Source: JBEHWX01 sp048498995
GTDB taxonomy: Bacteria > Bacteroidota > Ignavibacteria > OLB7
Direction of reading: 5' to 3'
Length of the DNA stretch: 10,788 nt
Assembly: GCA_048498995.1 (NCBI GenBank)
Contig: JBEHWX010000149.1
Location: 1 to 10,788, forward strand
The notes under the pieces are model-generated. The model had not been told where the DNA came from. It did no database searches and saw only the letters and a program-made list of their open reading frames with translations. Shown piece by piece: positions 1-6,872 of the stretch. Position 1 is the first letter of the stretch; every line of letters starts with the position of its first letter. A program made the translations under genes and the position numbers.

Positions 1-116
1 GGGCACGACACGGCACAATGGATCATTCTCTGGCGGGGGCTCTTGGGGGAGGGACTCGCCGGCGCGCCGCACCAGGGAGGGCGGCGCGCGCTCATCAGTT
101 ATCCAACAGGACCGAT
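1..116 (+). other. Leader of the TonB receptor with a GC-rich stem-loop
   Basis: This is the 5' flank of the receptor gene. GCGCGCCGC at 62-70 pairs perfectly with GCGGCGCGC at 81-89 around a 10-nt purine-rich loop (71-80), 27 nt before the start codon. The hairpin could be a leader structure or the end of an upstream gene outside the window. No T-tract follows it, and I see no convincing promoter or known riboswitch. Confidence 0.35.
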
Positions 117-2399
117 ATGAGATTTGCTAGGTATCTACCCGCGTTCTGTGCGCTGCTGCTGCCGCTGGCGGCGATGGCGCAGACGACGATCCGAGGGACG
201 GTGGTGGACCAGGAGACCCAGAGCCCCCTTGCCGGGGCAACCATCCTGGCCGAGGGGAACGCCGGGCACGCGACCACCGACGCGCAGGGAAGGTTCACCC
301 TTGCACCGTCGCGACAGGTCGGAAAGATCACGGTGCGCCTGATCGGCTACGCGCCGAAAGAGGTGACGCTGCCAGCCTCCGGCGAGGCGCTCTTCATCCA
401 GATGGCGCCGACCAACATCATGCTCAACGAGGTGCGGGTGACCGATCTGGCCGCCGAGCGGAAGCTGCTGAAGACCCCGGCGGCCGTCTCGCTGCTGACG
501 GCCGAGGATTTCAACCGGAACAGCGGCGTCAACCTTCAGAACACGCTCAACCTGACCCCGGGCGTGTTGATGAACGTCCGCAGCTCCTCCTCGCAGTCGA
601 ACATTCTGATCCGCGGTATCGGAACGTATAGCCGCTTCAGCATCCGCGGCGTGAAGGTCTATCTCAACGGCATTCCGCTGACCGACGCCGACGGCACCAC
701 CACGCTCGACGATATCGACGTGATGTCGCTCGGCCGCGCCGAGATCGTCCGCGGTCCGGCATCGAGCATCTACGGCGCGAACCTGGGCGGCGTGGTGCTG
801 CTCGGCACGCGCAAGGCCTCCTACGGCACCACCTCGCTCGGCCAGTCGGTCACCGCCGGCTCCTTCGGCCTGCTCCGGACGAACACCACGTTCACCGGCG
901 CCGGCGACAACGCCAATGCCTACGTCAGCTACGGTCACCAGGAGGTGAAAGGATACCGCGAGCACTCCAGCTCGCTGAAGAACTTCGCCACCGTGGCCTC
1001 CGACTTCTTCCTGAACGAGCGCCAGACGGTCTCGGTGCTGGCCAACTACGGCTACATCAACGACAACTACGCCGGCGAGCTCGACAGCCTCACCTACCAT
1101 GACAGCCCGACCTCGGCGTTCGCTCCGTACATCGCCAAGGATATCGGCCTTCAGGAGGAGCTGACGAGGATGGCGGTCTCCCACTCCTACAACTTCACCT
1201 CGGACTTCTCGAACGCGACGAGCCTCTTCGCCGCGAACGTCTCGAAGATCAGCCCGGTGGAGCCGCGGTACTCCCGGAGCGCGCAGACCAAGTACGGCGG
1301 CCGCACCATGTTCACCTACCAGCCGACGTTCGGCACCATCGGCGCCCGCTTCGATCTCGGCGCCGAGTTCAACGCGAACTACAACGTCAGCAAGGCCTAC
1401 AAGATCTCCGACGACGGCGTGGCCGGCGCGATCATCGGCGACAACGAGGTGAATGCGTATCAGACCAACATCTTCCTGCAGGGGCAGGCGGAGATCATCG
1501 AGAACACGTCGCTGGTGGCCGGGGCGAGCTATAACCTGGTGCGCTACCGGAACCTGGACATGCTGAAGCCGAACCTCAACGGCACCAGCGATTTCGATCC
1601 GGCCATCACCCCGCGGGTGGCGCTCATCCACACCTTCGGCGACAAGATCTCGGCCTTCGTGCAGGTCAGCAGCGGCTTCTCGCCGCCGATCGCTAGCCAG
1701 ATCACCCTTACCGGCGTGAACCTTCCGAGCTACATCAACACCGACCTGAAGCCGGAGCGGAACATGAGCTACGAGCTCGGCAGCCGCGGCAGCTTCCTCG
1801 ACGATCGCCTCGGCTACGACGTGACCCTCTTCAACATGGCGGTGACCGACGCGCTGGTGCAGCAGACCGTCTCCGGCGTGACGGCGTTCGTCAACGCCGG
1901 CAAGAGCACCTACACCGGCGCCGAGATCGGCGCGTCCTACCTGATCTTCAACGAGGGCGACGTCTCCGGCATCAGCACGCTCCGCCCCTGGGTGAACTTC
2001 ACCTACAACAAGGCGAAGTTCGACACCTACGTGCTCGGCGCCAACGACTACTCCGGCAAGGAGGTCACCGGCGTGGCCCCGACGCTGATGAACGCCGGAC
2101 TCGATCTGGCGACCGATATCGGCGTCTATCTCAACGCGACCTATCAGTACGTCGGCAAGATGCCGATGCGTGACGACAACTCGATCTACAGCGATCCCTA
2201 CTCCCTGCTCAACGCGAAGGTCGGCTACCGTCTGACGCTCGGCGGCCACATCGCCGGCGAGGTGATGGCCGGCGTGGACAACCTGACCGACACGAAGTAT
2301 TCCGGCACCCTCGCCTTCAACGCGGCCGACAAGCGCTACTACGCGCCGGCGGTGGCCCGCGCGTTCTACGGCGGCGTGACGGTCAATTATCTCTTCTGA
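117..2399 (+). CDS. TonB-dependent outer-membrane receptor with N-terminal carboxypeptidase-regulatory-like domain
   Basis: Predicted outer-membrane active transporter of 760 aa that would import a scarce ligand, such as an iron chelate, with energy from TonB-ExbB-ExbD. Residues 1-22 form a signal peptide (hydrophobic CALLLPLAAMAQ, cleavage after AMAQ). Residues 24-98 match the carboxypeptidase-regulatory-like beta-sandwich (IRGTVVDQ, TDAQGRF, VRLIGYAP). LNEVRVTD at 103-110 occupies the place of the LDEVVVT linker seen in Bacteroidota receptors. The plug follows at about 116-230 (LKTPAAVSLLTAEDF, then EIVRGPASSIYGANLGG). The rest is a beta-barrel rich in alternating aromatic residues and ends in YLF with the usual terminal Phe. 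I chose the ATG at 117 because the signal peptide starts there and AGGA at 108-111 lies 5 nt upstream; an ATG at 18 would add 33 Arg/Ala-rich residues before the signal peptide. Length is normal for the family. The ligand cannot be read from the sequence. The gene is convergent with the amidohydrolase. Confidence 0.93.
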   Translation: MRFARYLPAFCALLLPLAAMAQTTIRGTVVDQETQSPLAGATILAEGNAGHATTDAQGRFTLAPSRQVGKITVRLIGYAPKEVTLPASGEALFIQMAPTNIMLNEVRVTDLAAERKLLKTPAAVSLLTAEDFNRNSGVNLQNTLNLTPGVLMNVRSSSSQSNILIRGIGTYSRFSIRGVKVYLNGIPLTDADGTTTLDDIDVMSLGRAEIVRGPASSIYGANLGGVVLLGTRKASYGTTSLGQSVTAGSFGLLRTNTTFTGAGDNANAYVSYGHQEVKGYREHSSSLKNFATVASDFFLNERQTVSVLANYGYINDNYAGELDSLTYHDSPTSAFAPYIAKDIGLQEELTRMAVSHSYNFTSDFSNATSLFAANVSKISPVEPRYSRSAQTKYGGRTMFTYQPTFGTIGARFDLGAEFNANYNVSKAYKISDDGVAGAIIGDNEVNAYQTNIFLQGQAEIIENTSLVAGASYNLVRYRNLDMLKPNLNGTSDFDPAITPRVALIHTFGDKISAFVQVSSGFSPPIASQITLTGVNLPSYINTDLKPERNMSYELGSRGSFLDDRLGYDVTLFNMAVTDALVQQTVSGVTAFVNAGKSTYTGAEIGASYLIFNEGDVSGISTLRPWVNFTYNKAKFDTYVLGANDYSGKEVTGVAPTLMNAGLDLATDIGVYLNATYQYVGKMPMRDDNSIYSDPYSLLNAKVGYRLTLGGHIAGEVMAGVDNLTDTKYSGTLAFNAADKRYYAPAVARAFYGGVTVNYLF

Positions 2400-2456
2400 G
2401 AGATCGTGTCACCTCCGGCGCGTCGACGCGCGCCGGCCGACATTCAGCGCAACAAC

Positions 2457-2494
2457 GACGAAGGCCGCTCCCCCAACGGGAAGCGGCCTTCGTC
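2457..2494. terminator. Perfect 13-bp hairpin between convergent genes, probable bidirectional terminator
   Basis: GACGAAGGCCGCT at 2457-2469 is exactly complementary to AGCGGCCTTCGTC at 2482-2494. A further CCC/GGG pairing is possible inside the loop (2472-2474 with 2478-2480). It begins 57 nt after the receptor stop codon and lies between two convergent genes, the usual place for a shared terminator. There is no long T-run on the plus side; read on the minus strand, the stem is followed by the modestly T-rich GTTGTTG. Confidence 0.65.
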
Positions 2495-2539
2495 ATATCG
2501 ATCCCCCGAAATCACCGCCCCCCTCATCCCCGCACACCC

Positions 2540-2633
2540 GGTTCCCGTCCGGTTCCCGTCCGGTTCCCGTCCGGTTCCCGTCCGGTTCCCGATCCGGTTC
2601 CCGATCCGGTTCCCGATCCGGTTCCCGATCCGG
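2540..2633. repeat. Tandem minisatellite: four 11-bp units then four 12-bp units
   Basis: Four exact copies of GGTTCCCGTCC (2540-2583) are followed directly by four exact copies of GGTTCCCGATCC (2584-2631) and a trailing GG. The two units differ by GTCC versus GATCC, a one-base length change that divides the array cleanly in half. It lies in the intergenic region, 31 nt beyond the 3' end of the amidohydrolase gene. An open frame through it encodes only a low-complexity peptide and is not a gene. Confidence 0.95.
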
Positions 2634-2653
2634 CACTGATTTCATGGTTCTAC

Positions 2654-2673
2654 ATTCTCAATTCTCAATTCTC
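2654..2673. repeat. Heptamer repeat overlapping the amidohydrolase stop codon
   Basis: ATTCTCA occurs twice in tandem (2654-2660, 2661-2667) and then as partial ATTCTC (2668-2673). On the minus strand this reads GAGAATTGAGAATTGAGAAT. The TGA stop of the amidohydrolase is part of the repeat, and an in-frame TAG follows 15 nt later at 2652-2650. This short AT-rich patch stands out from its GC-rich surroundings. Confidence 0.8.
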
Positions 2674-3867
2674 CTCGAGGTACTTATACGCGACCCACGC
2701 CATCAGAGCCGAGCCGACCGGGAGGATCGACTCGTCGATGGTGAATCGGGGGTTGTGGAGCCCGGCCACGCATCCCTGCTCGGCGGTGCCGGCGCCGATC
2801 CACCAGAAGGTGCCCGGCACCTTCTCCAGGTAGTAGGCGAAGTCCTCGGCGCCCATCATCGGCGGGGCATCGAAGACGGCGCGCTCGCCGAGCAGATCGC
2901 GCGCGGCCTGCTGCGCGAAGCGGGTGGCCCAGGGATCGTTCTGCAGCGCGGGGTAGCCGAGCCGGATATCCAGCTCGTAGCTGGTGCCGTTGCCGAGGCA
3001 GACCCCCTTGATGATATCCTCGATCCGGCGGTGCGCCTGGGCGCGCCATTCCTCGTTCATGGCCCGGAGCGTCCCCTCGATCTTCACCTCTCCCGGAATG
3101 ATGTTCGTGGCCGATCCGCCGACCATCTTGCCGATGGTGAGCACTCCCGGCTGGAACGGATCGAGCGTGCGGGAGACCACCTTCTGCAGCGCCATCACCA
3201 GCTCGCAGGCGGCCACGATCGGATCGATCGACAGTTGCGGCATCGCGGCATGTCCCTCCTTGCCGCGGATGGTGATGTAGATCTCATCGGCCGAGGCCAT
3301 CATCGCGCCGGGGTGGAACCCGACGGCGCCGGCCGGGACCATCGGGGCCACGTGCTGGCCGAAGATCGCGTCCACCTTCGGCCCGTCGAGCGCGCCGTCG
3401 GCGATCATCACCGAGGCGCCGCCGGGGAGCAGCTCCTCGCTCGGCTGGAAGAGGAACTTCACGGTGCCGTCGATCTGCTCGCGCAGTTCCGAGAGGATCA
3501 TCGCCGCGCCGAGCGCCATCGTGGTGTGGGCATCGTGGCCGCAGGCGTGCATCCTGCCGGGATTGCGCGAGGCGAACGGAAGGCCGGTCTCCTCCTGAAT
3601 CGGCAGACAGTCCATGTCGCCGCGCAGCGCCACGCATTTCTCCTTCTCCCCCCTGCTCCCCTTGAGCGTGCCGACCACGCCGGTCGTGGCCACGCCGGAG
3701 GTAACGTCGATGCCATGCTCCTGGAGCACGGAGGCGGCGAGCTTGGAGGTCTCGAACTCCTGAAAGGCGAGCTCCGGATTGGCGTGGAGGGTGCGGCGGA
3801 TCTCGACGAGCCGCTCATGGCGCCGCTTGGCCGCGGCGAGAAAATCGGAAGGTGTCAAGGTTGCCAT
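2665..3867 (-). CDS. M20-family metallo-amidohydrolase (M20D type)
   Basis: Predicted cytoplasmic zinc or other divalent-metal hydrolase of 400 aa that cleaves an N-acyl bond of an amino-acid conjugate. It belongs with the hippurate hydrolase, IAA-amino-acid hydrolase and N-acetyl-diaminopimelate deacetylase enzymes; the substrate cannot be chosen from sequence. Visible motifs are ALRGDMD (80-86), MHACGHDAH (106-114, giving Cys109 and His111 as metal ligands), FQPSEE (140-145, catalytic and ligand Glu), GQHVAP (170-175), GHAAMP (205-210) in the dimerisation domain, GAEDF (339-343) and LHNP (370-373, the C-terminal His ligand). All expected catalytic elements are present and the length is typical. 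No signal peptide is visible. The ATG at 3867 gives the family N-terminus; the open frame runs upstream to 4029, but those residues are Arg/Pro-rich and not family-like. No clear Shine-Dalgarno precedes it. It lies 158 nt downstream of the 936-aa gene, probably with its own promoter. Confidence 0.95.
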   Translation of the reverse strand: MATLTPSDFLAAAKRRHERLVEIRRTLHANPELAFQEFETSKLAASVLQEHGIDVTSGVATTGVVGTLKGSRGEKEKCVALRGDMDCLPIQEETGLPFASRNPGRMHACGHDAHTTMALGAAMILSELREQIDGTVKFLFQPSEELLPGGASVMIADGALDGPKVDAIFGQHVAPMVPAGAVGFHPGAMMASADEIYITIRGKEGHAAMPQLSIDPIVAACELVMALQKVVSRTLDPFQPGVLTIGKMVGGSATNIIPGEVKIEGTLRAMNEEWRAQAHRRIEDIIKGVCLGNGTSYELDIRLGYPALQNDPWATRFAQQAARDLLGERAVFDAPPMMGAEDFAYYLEKVPGTFWWIGAGTAEQGCVAGLHNPRFTIDESILPVGSALMAWVAYKYLEEN

Positions 3868-3931
3868 ATCTCGGTAGGAGGTTGTATCGATCGGAGAAGG
3901 ACGCCGGACCGGAGGCCCCGGTCGGATTTCC

Positions 3932-3939
3932 CTAAGATA
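3932..3939 (-). promoter_or_regulatory. Candidate -7 promoter element upstream of the amidohydrolase
   Basis: Read on the minus strand, TATCTTAG lies 64 nt before the amidohydrolase ATG, with two purines (GG) next. It fits the Bacteroidota sigma-70 element TAnnTTTG at all but one defined position. No clear -33 TTG partner is visible at the expected distance, so this is tentative. It would give a 5' UTR of roughly 55-60 nt. Confidence 0.35.
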
Positions 3940-3991
3940 CGCGCCGTCCAGATCCCGACCCAGCGCCGAGGGAACCGACCGGCGGGTGAAT

Positions 3992-4023
3992 GATGCCGGT
4001 CCGCCATCTCTCCCTCCGGCATC
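3992..4023 (-). terminator. Stem-loop directly after the 936-aa gene
   Basis: GATGCCGG (3992-3999) pairs perfectly with CCGGCATC (4016-4023) across a 16-nt loop. On the minus strand it begins 2 nt after the TGA of the 936-aa gene, so it could end or trim that transcript ahead of the amidohydrolase. It lacks a T-tract, so a stabilising 3' structure is equally possible. Confidence 0.4.
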
Positions 4024-4025
4024 CG

Positions 4026-6836
4026 TCACTGAACGATGAACCGCCCGGAGGGACGGGCATCGCCGGCCGAGATCCTGACCGTATAGACGCCGGGAACGAG
4101 CGGGGCAGCGTCGACGCCGGCCCGATGCCCACCGGCATCGAGCTCTCCGAGATCGTTTCGCATCACCAGACGTCCGAGCACATCGAACACCTCCAGGATC
4201 GCCGGCGCCGGCTTCTCCAGATCGAAGGAGACGCTCACCGGCCCGAGGGCGGGTGTGGGTGCGATGGTCAGTCCGATGAATCGCTCCTCGATGGGCGGGA
4301 TGTCGACGAGCAGACGCAGCGGCGTGGCGTGACCGTAGATCACCGGGTATCGGTCACGGGTATCCGTCCAGACCGCGAAGAGCGTGTCGTTGACGATCAC
4401 TCCGGAGGGAGCGCTTGCTCCGCGAAGCCCATGGCTGATCACCCATGGCGACCGGGAGGGAAGATCGCGCTCCGGCGAGTATTCGAGCGCCCGGATCTCT
4501 CCGTCGGAGTAGAGTACGATGAGCGACGAGTCGGCCGGATTCTGGAGAATGGAGGGCTTCCCGACGAGCCCCGTGAGCACCAGACGCGCCTGTCCGCGCC
4601 ACGTGCCGCCGCGATCGAGCACCGTCAGCATCAGCGTATCGCCAACCAGGCGGCTGTGCAGTATCCGGCGCCCGAGAAGCCGCTGATAGCTTGCACTATC
4701 TCCCGGTGGGACCGTGATCCGGCCGATGCTGTCGCCGCGACGGATATACCGTCCGACACCTCCCGAGATGGTGAGATATTCGAGGCTGTCGACCGGAAGA
4801 ACCGTGTCGGTCAATCCCGGGCCCGAGACCTTCCAGCGTCGGGTGCCGTCGGCGCCGACGGCGATCAGCGAGTCGGTCGGGACCCCTTCGCGGGTGAGCC
4901 GCACCAGCAGCTCGCGACGGTTCGGATCCCATCCGTGAACGCGAACGCCGATGCTCGAGCCGGCCCAGGCACCGCCGCCACGGATCGTGCTGGCCGCGAA
5001 GATCGCCTTCCATCCCTCAGCCCCGACGACGTCGAGCGTGGTGGCCCACTGATAGAATTCCTCCGAACGGGGCGTGGCCGGATATACCACGTAGCCGACG
5101 CCGTCGTAGCGCGTCGCGGTGATGCTCACCAGCGTCATGCGGCCGCCATAGGCCAGAAGGGTATCCTGACGCGACCAGTTCGACGTGTTGATGCTGTAGG
5201 TGTACGGGTAGGGGATATAGTTCGCGATCACGCGCGAGGAGAGGAGCTCGAGCTGGCGGCGAACCGGGGCGCCGCCGGAGAGCGCGCTTCGGTCGAGGCT
5301 CATCGAGAAGAGCTCATCGGCGCCGTGGCGCCACGCGACCAGCAGCGAATCGCCACGGAGCACGAGCCGCGGATCGAACGCGGAGATCCTCGGCGGCACA
5401 TGTGCCATCGTGTCGAGGAGCGTGACGCCGGGCCCGCTGGTGGAGTCGACCACGCCCGTGAGCGAATCGCCGACGACCCTGCGCGGATGCGCGGTGTCGG
5501 CCGGGATGCACGCGCCGAGAAACCCGCCCCGGCTGAATGTCCGGGAGGGATCCGTGCTCGATTCGCCGACATACACGAAGCTGTATCTCCCGTTCGAGTC
5601 GAGACTGGCAACGACCGCGGCGCGCCCCTCTTCCGGAATCGGCTGAGCGTGATAATATTGCGTGACGCGGAACCAGACCGTGACCTGCGCGGTATTCGAG
5701 CATCCTCCGCGAATATCGGCCCCGCCGTTGTGGAAGATCGGATCCGGATCCTGAACATGTTCGTTGTTCTGGACATATTCATCGATACGATCCGGCGGCG
5801 CGATCGAATCCGGCGACACCAGTCGCACCGCGTACGCCGTCACCCTTCTGTACGCCGGCACCTGCGGCGTGGCGGGATTGCGTCGCTCCTCGGCGCGCGC
5901 CACGGAAAAATAGACCACCGTGTCCCCCGAGGAATCCACGGCGACGAGCGCCGTCCCCGGATAGGCGCTGTCCAGCGCCGGAATGTCGCGCGTGCGCGCG
6001 GGATCGGCGTCGAAGAGATTGCGATAGAAACGGAGCTCGCTTCCCGCGATCGTGATGACCGATGTGTCTCCGAGGAGATGAAACGATCCGTCGAGCCTTC
6101 CCTCCGGAACCGGACGCGGGTCGATCGCTCCGTCGTCACGGACGAGTCTCCCTCCCCCACCGTTCGCCTGCACGAGAACGCTCCCCGGCAATGCGGAGTA
6201 GGTCAGGAAACCGCGAACGCCCGCGCCGACACGCACGATATCCCCCACCGGTTCTCCGGCACCGTTGAGCCGGAGGGCGTAAACCGTTCCTCCCTGCAGG
6301 GCCGCCAGAATCGCGACGCCCCTGACGTGATCTCCGAGCGTGGTCAGGAAACGCTCTCCTTTCCCGGGGAACACGATGGGGCAGAGCCGGCGCTCGTCGC
6401 CGAGCGGATTCCCGTCGATTCCGACGGTACGGGCGTAGAGTCCGGGATCGTTGCTCCGGAAGTCGTTCCAGAGCACGATGAAACGATCGGCCAGCGGAAT
6501 GATCTGCACGAACCCCGATGGCGCGGACTTCGTCCCGGTCAGCGCGAGCCGTTGTCCGACCATCGCCGAGCCACGGAGTGCCTGCATCAGGAGCACGGTT
6601 CCGGTCGTGTCGCGCGTGAGATTCCTGGTCGATCCCCACACCACCAGACGTGCCTCCCCGATACGCGCGGACGCCTCGACGCGAATGCCGTCGGGAAGCA
6701 CCATCCTGTCGGGATCCTCCGGTGAGATGCGGATGTCGCCGAGCACCTGGCCACGTGCCGCGCCGATGGCGAGCATGAGCGCCATCAGGACAAGCATGCC
6801 CCGGAGGAGATTGTTCGATGATTGCACCACGATCAA
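4026..6836 (-). CDS. Large exported protein with T9SS type A C-terminal sorting domain (paralogue 1, 936 aa)
   Basis: Predicted secreted or surface protein of unknown function. The signal peptide lies at about 1-30 (hydrophobic MLVLMALMLAIGAARGQ, cleavage after Gln30). The mature part is mostly beta-rich. Trp-x-x-x-Arg modules occur at WGSTR 67-71, WNDFR 123-127 and WTDTR 823-827, each following a hydrophobic strand, as in proteins with blade-like repeats. A block with CSNT (379-382), Trp388 and YYH (394-396), and a later CIPA (443-446), is shared with the next paralogue. The last ~80 residues form a sorting domain (VFDVLGRLVM near 883-892, PGVYTVRI at 915-922) but have APTP where YPNP or SPNP is usual. 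The start is a TTG at 6836, chosen for a well-placed AGGAG; an ATG at 6797 is the alternative. The gene begins 36 nt after the 938-aa paralogue and is probably in the same operon. Confidence 0.88.
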   Translation of the reverse strand: MIVVQSSNNLLRGMLVLMALMLAIGAARGQVLGDIRISPEDPDRMVLPDGIRVEASARIGEARLVVWGSTRNLTRDTTGTVLLMQALRGSAMVGQRLALTGTKSAPSGFVQIIPLADRFIVLWNDFRSNDPGLYARTVGIDGNPLGDERRLCPIVFPGKGERFLTTLGDHVRGVAILAALQGGTVYALRLNGAGEPVGDIVRVGAGVRGFLTYSALPGSVLVQANGGGGRLVRDDGAIDPRPVPEGRLDGSFHLLGDTSVITIAGSELRFYRNLFDADPARTRDIPALDSAYPGTALVAVDSSGDTVVYFSVARAEERRNPATPQVPAYRRVTAYAVRLVSPDSIAPPDRIDEYVQNNEHVQDPDPIFHNGGADIRGGCSNTAQVTVWFRVTQYYHAQPIPEEGRAAVVASLDSNGRYSFVYVGESSTDPSRTFSRGGFLGACIPADTAHPRRVVGDSLTGVVDSTSGPGVTLLDTMAHVPPRISAFDPRLVLRGDSLLVAWRHGADELFSMSLDRSALSGGAPVRRQLELLSSRVIANYIPYPYTYSINTSNWSRQDTLLAYGGRMTLVSITATRYDGVGYVVYPATPRSEEFYQWATTLDVVGAEGWKAIFAASTIRGGGAWAGSSIGVRVHGWDPNRRELLVRLTREGVPTDSLIAVGADGTRRWKVSGPGLTDTVLPVDSLEYLTISGGVGRYIRRGDSIGRITVPPGDSASYQRLLGRRILHSRLVGDTLMLTVLDRGGTWRGQARLVLTGLVGKPSILQNPADSSLIVLYSDGEIRALEYSPERDLPSRSPWVISHGLRGASAPSGVIVNDTLFAVWTDTRDRYPVIYGHATPLRLLVDIPPIEERFIGLTIAPTPALGPVSVSFDLEKPAPAILEVFDVLGRLVMRNDLGELDAGGHRAGVDAAPLVPGVYTVRISAGDARPSGRFIVQ

Positions 6837-6842
6837 GGTCGA

Positions 6843-6847
6843 CTCCT
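6843..6847 (-). promoter_or_regulatory. Shine-Dalgarno supporting a TTG start
   Basis: On the minus strand AGGAG (6847-6843) sits 6 nt before TTG at 6836-6834 in the short gap between the two paralogues. The next candidate, an ATG at 6797, would shorten the protein by 13 residues and still leave a signal peptide. The spacing favours TTG. Confidence 0.6.
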
Positions 6848-6872
6848 GTACCTATCCTGGGATGTGGATCGC

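Noticed and set aside
81..110. CTGATGAG on the minus strand next to a GC stem, reminiscent of a hammerhead ribozyme core
   Set aside because: The required GAAA after stem II is absent and no cleavage-site helix could be found, so the match is chance.
135..2249. Minus-strand open frame of 704 codons inside the TonB receptor
   Set aside because: The product is an Arg/Val/His/Asp/Glu-rich shadow; the plus strand encodes a complete receptor with signal peptide, plug and barrel.
2406..2639. 77-codon plus-strand frame after the receptor
   Set aside because: It consists of the terminator hairpin and tandem repeats and encodes low-complexity PVRFP/IRFP units with no good ribosome binding site.
117..3867. 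Functional pairing of the TonB receptor with the amidohydrolase as an uptake-and-hydrolysis unit
   Set aside because: The genes are convergent and separated by a terminator-like hairpin and repeats, so adjacency alone does not support a shared pathway.
3990..6725. Plus-strand open frame of 911 codons opposite the 936-aa gene
   Set aside because: Its product is Arg/Asp/His/Glu-rich with no domain or signal, as expected for the antisense of a GC-rich gene. The minus frame has a signal peptide and sorting domain.
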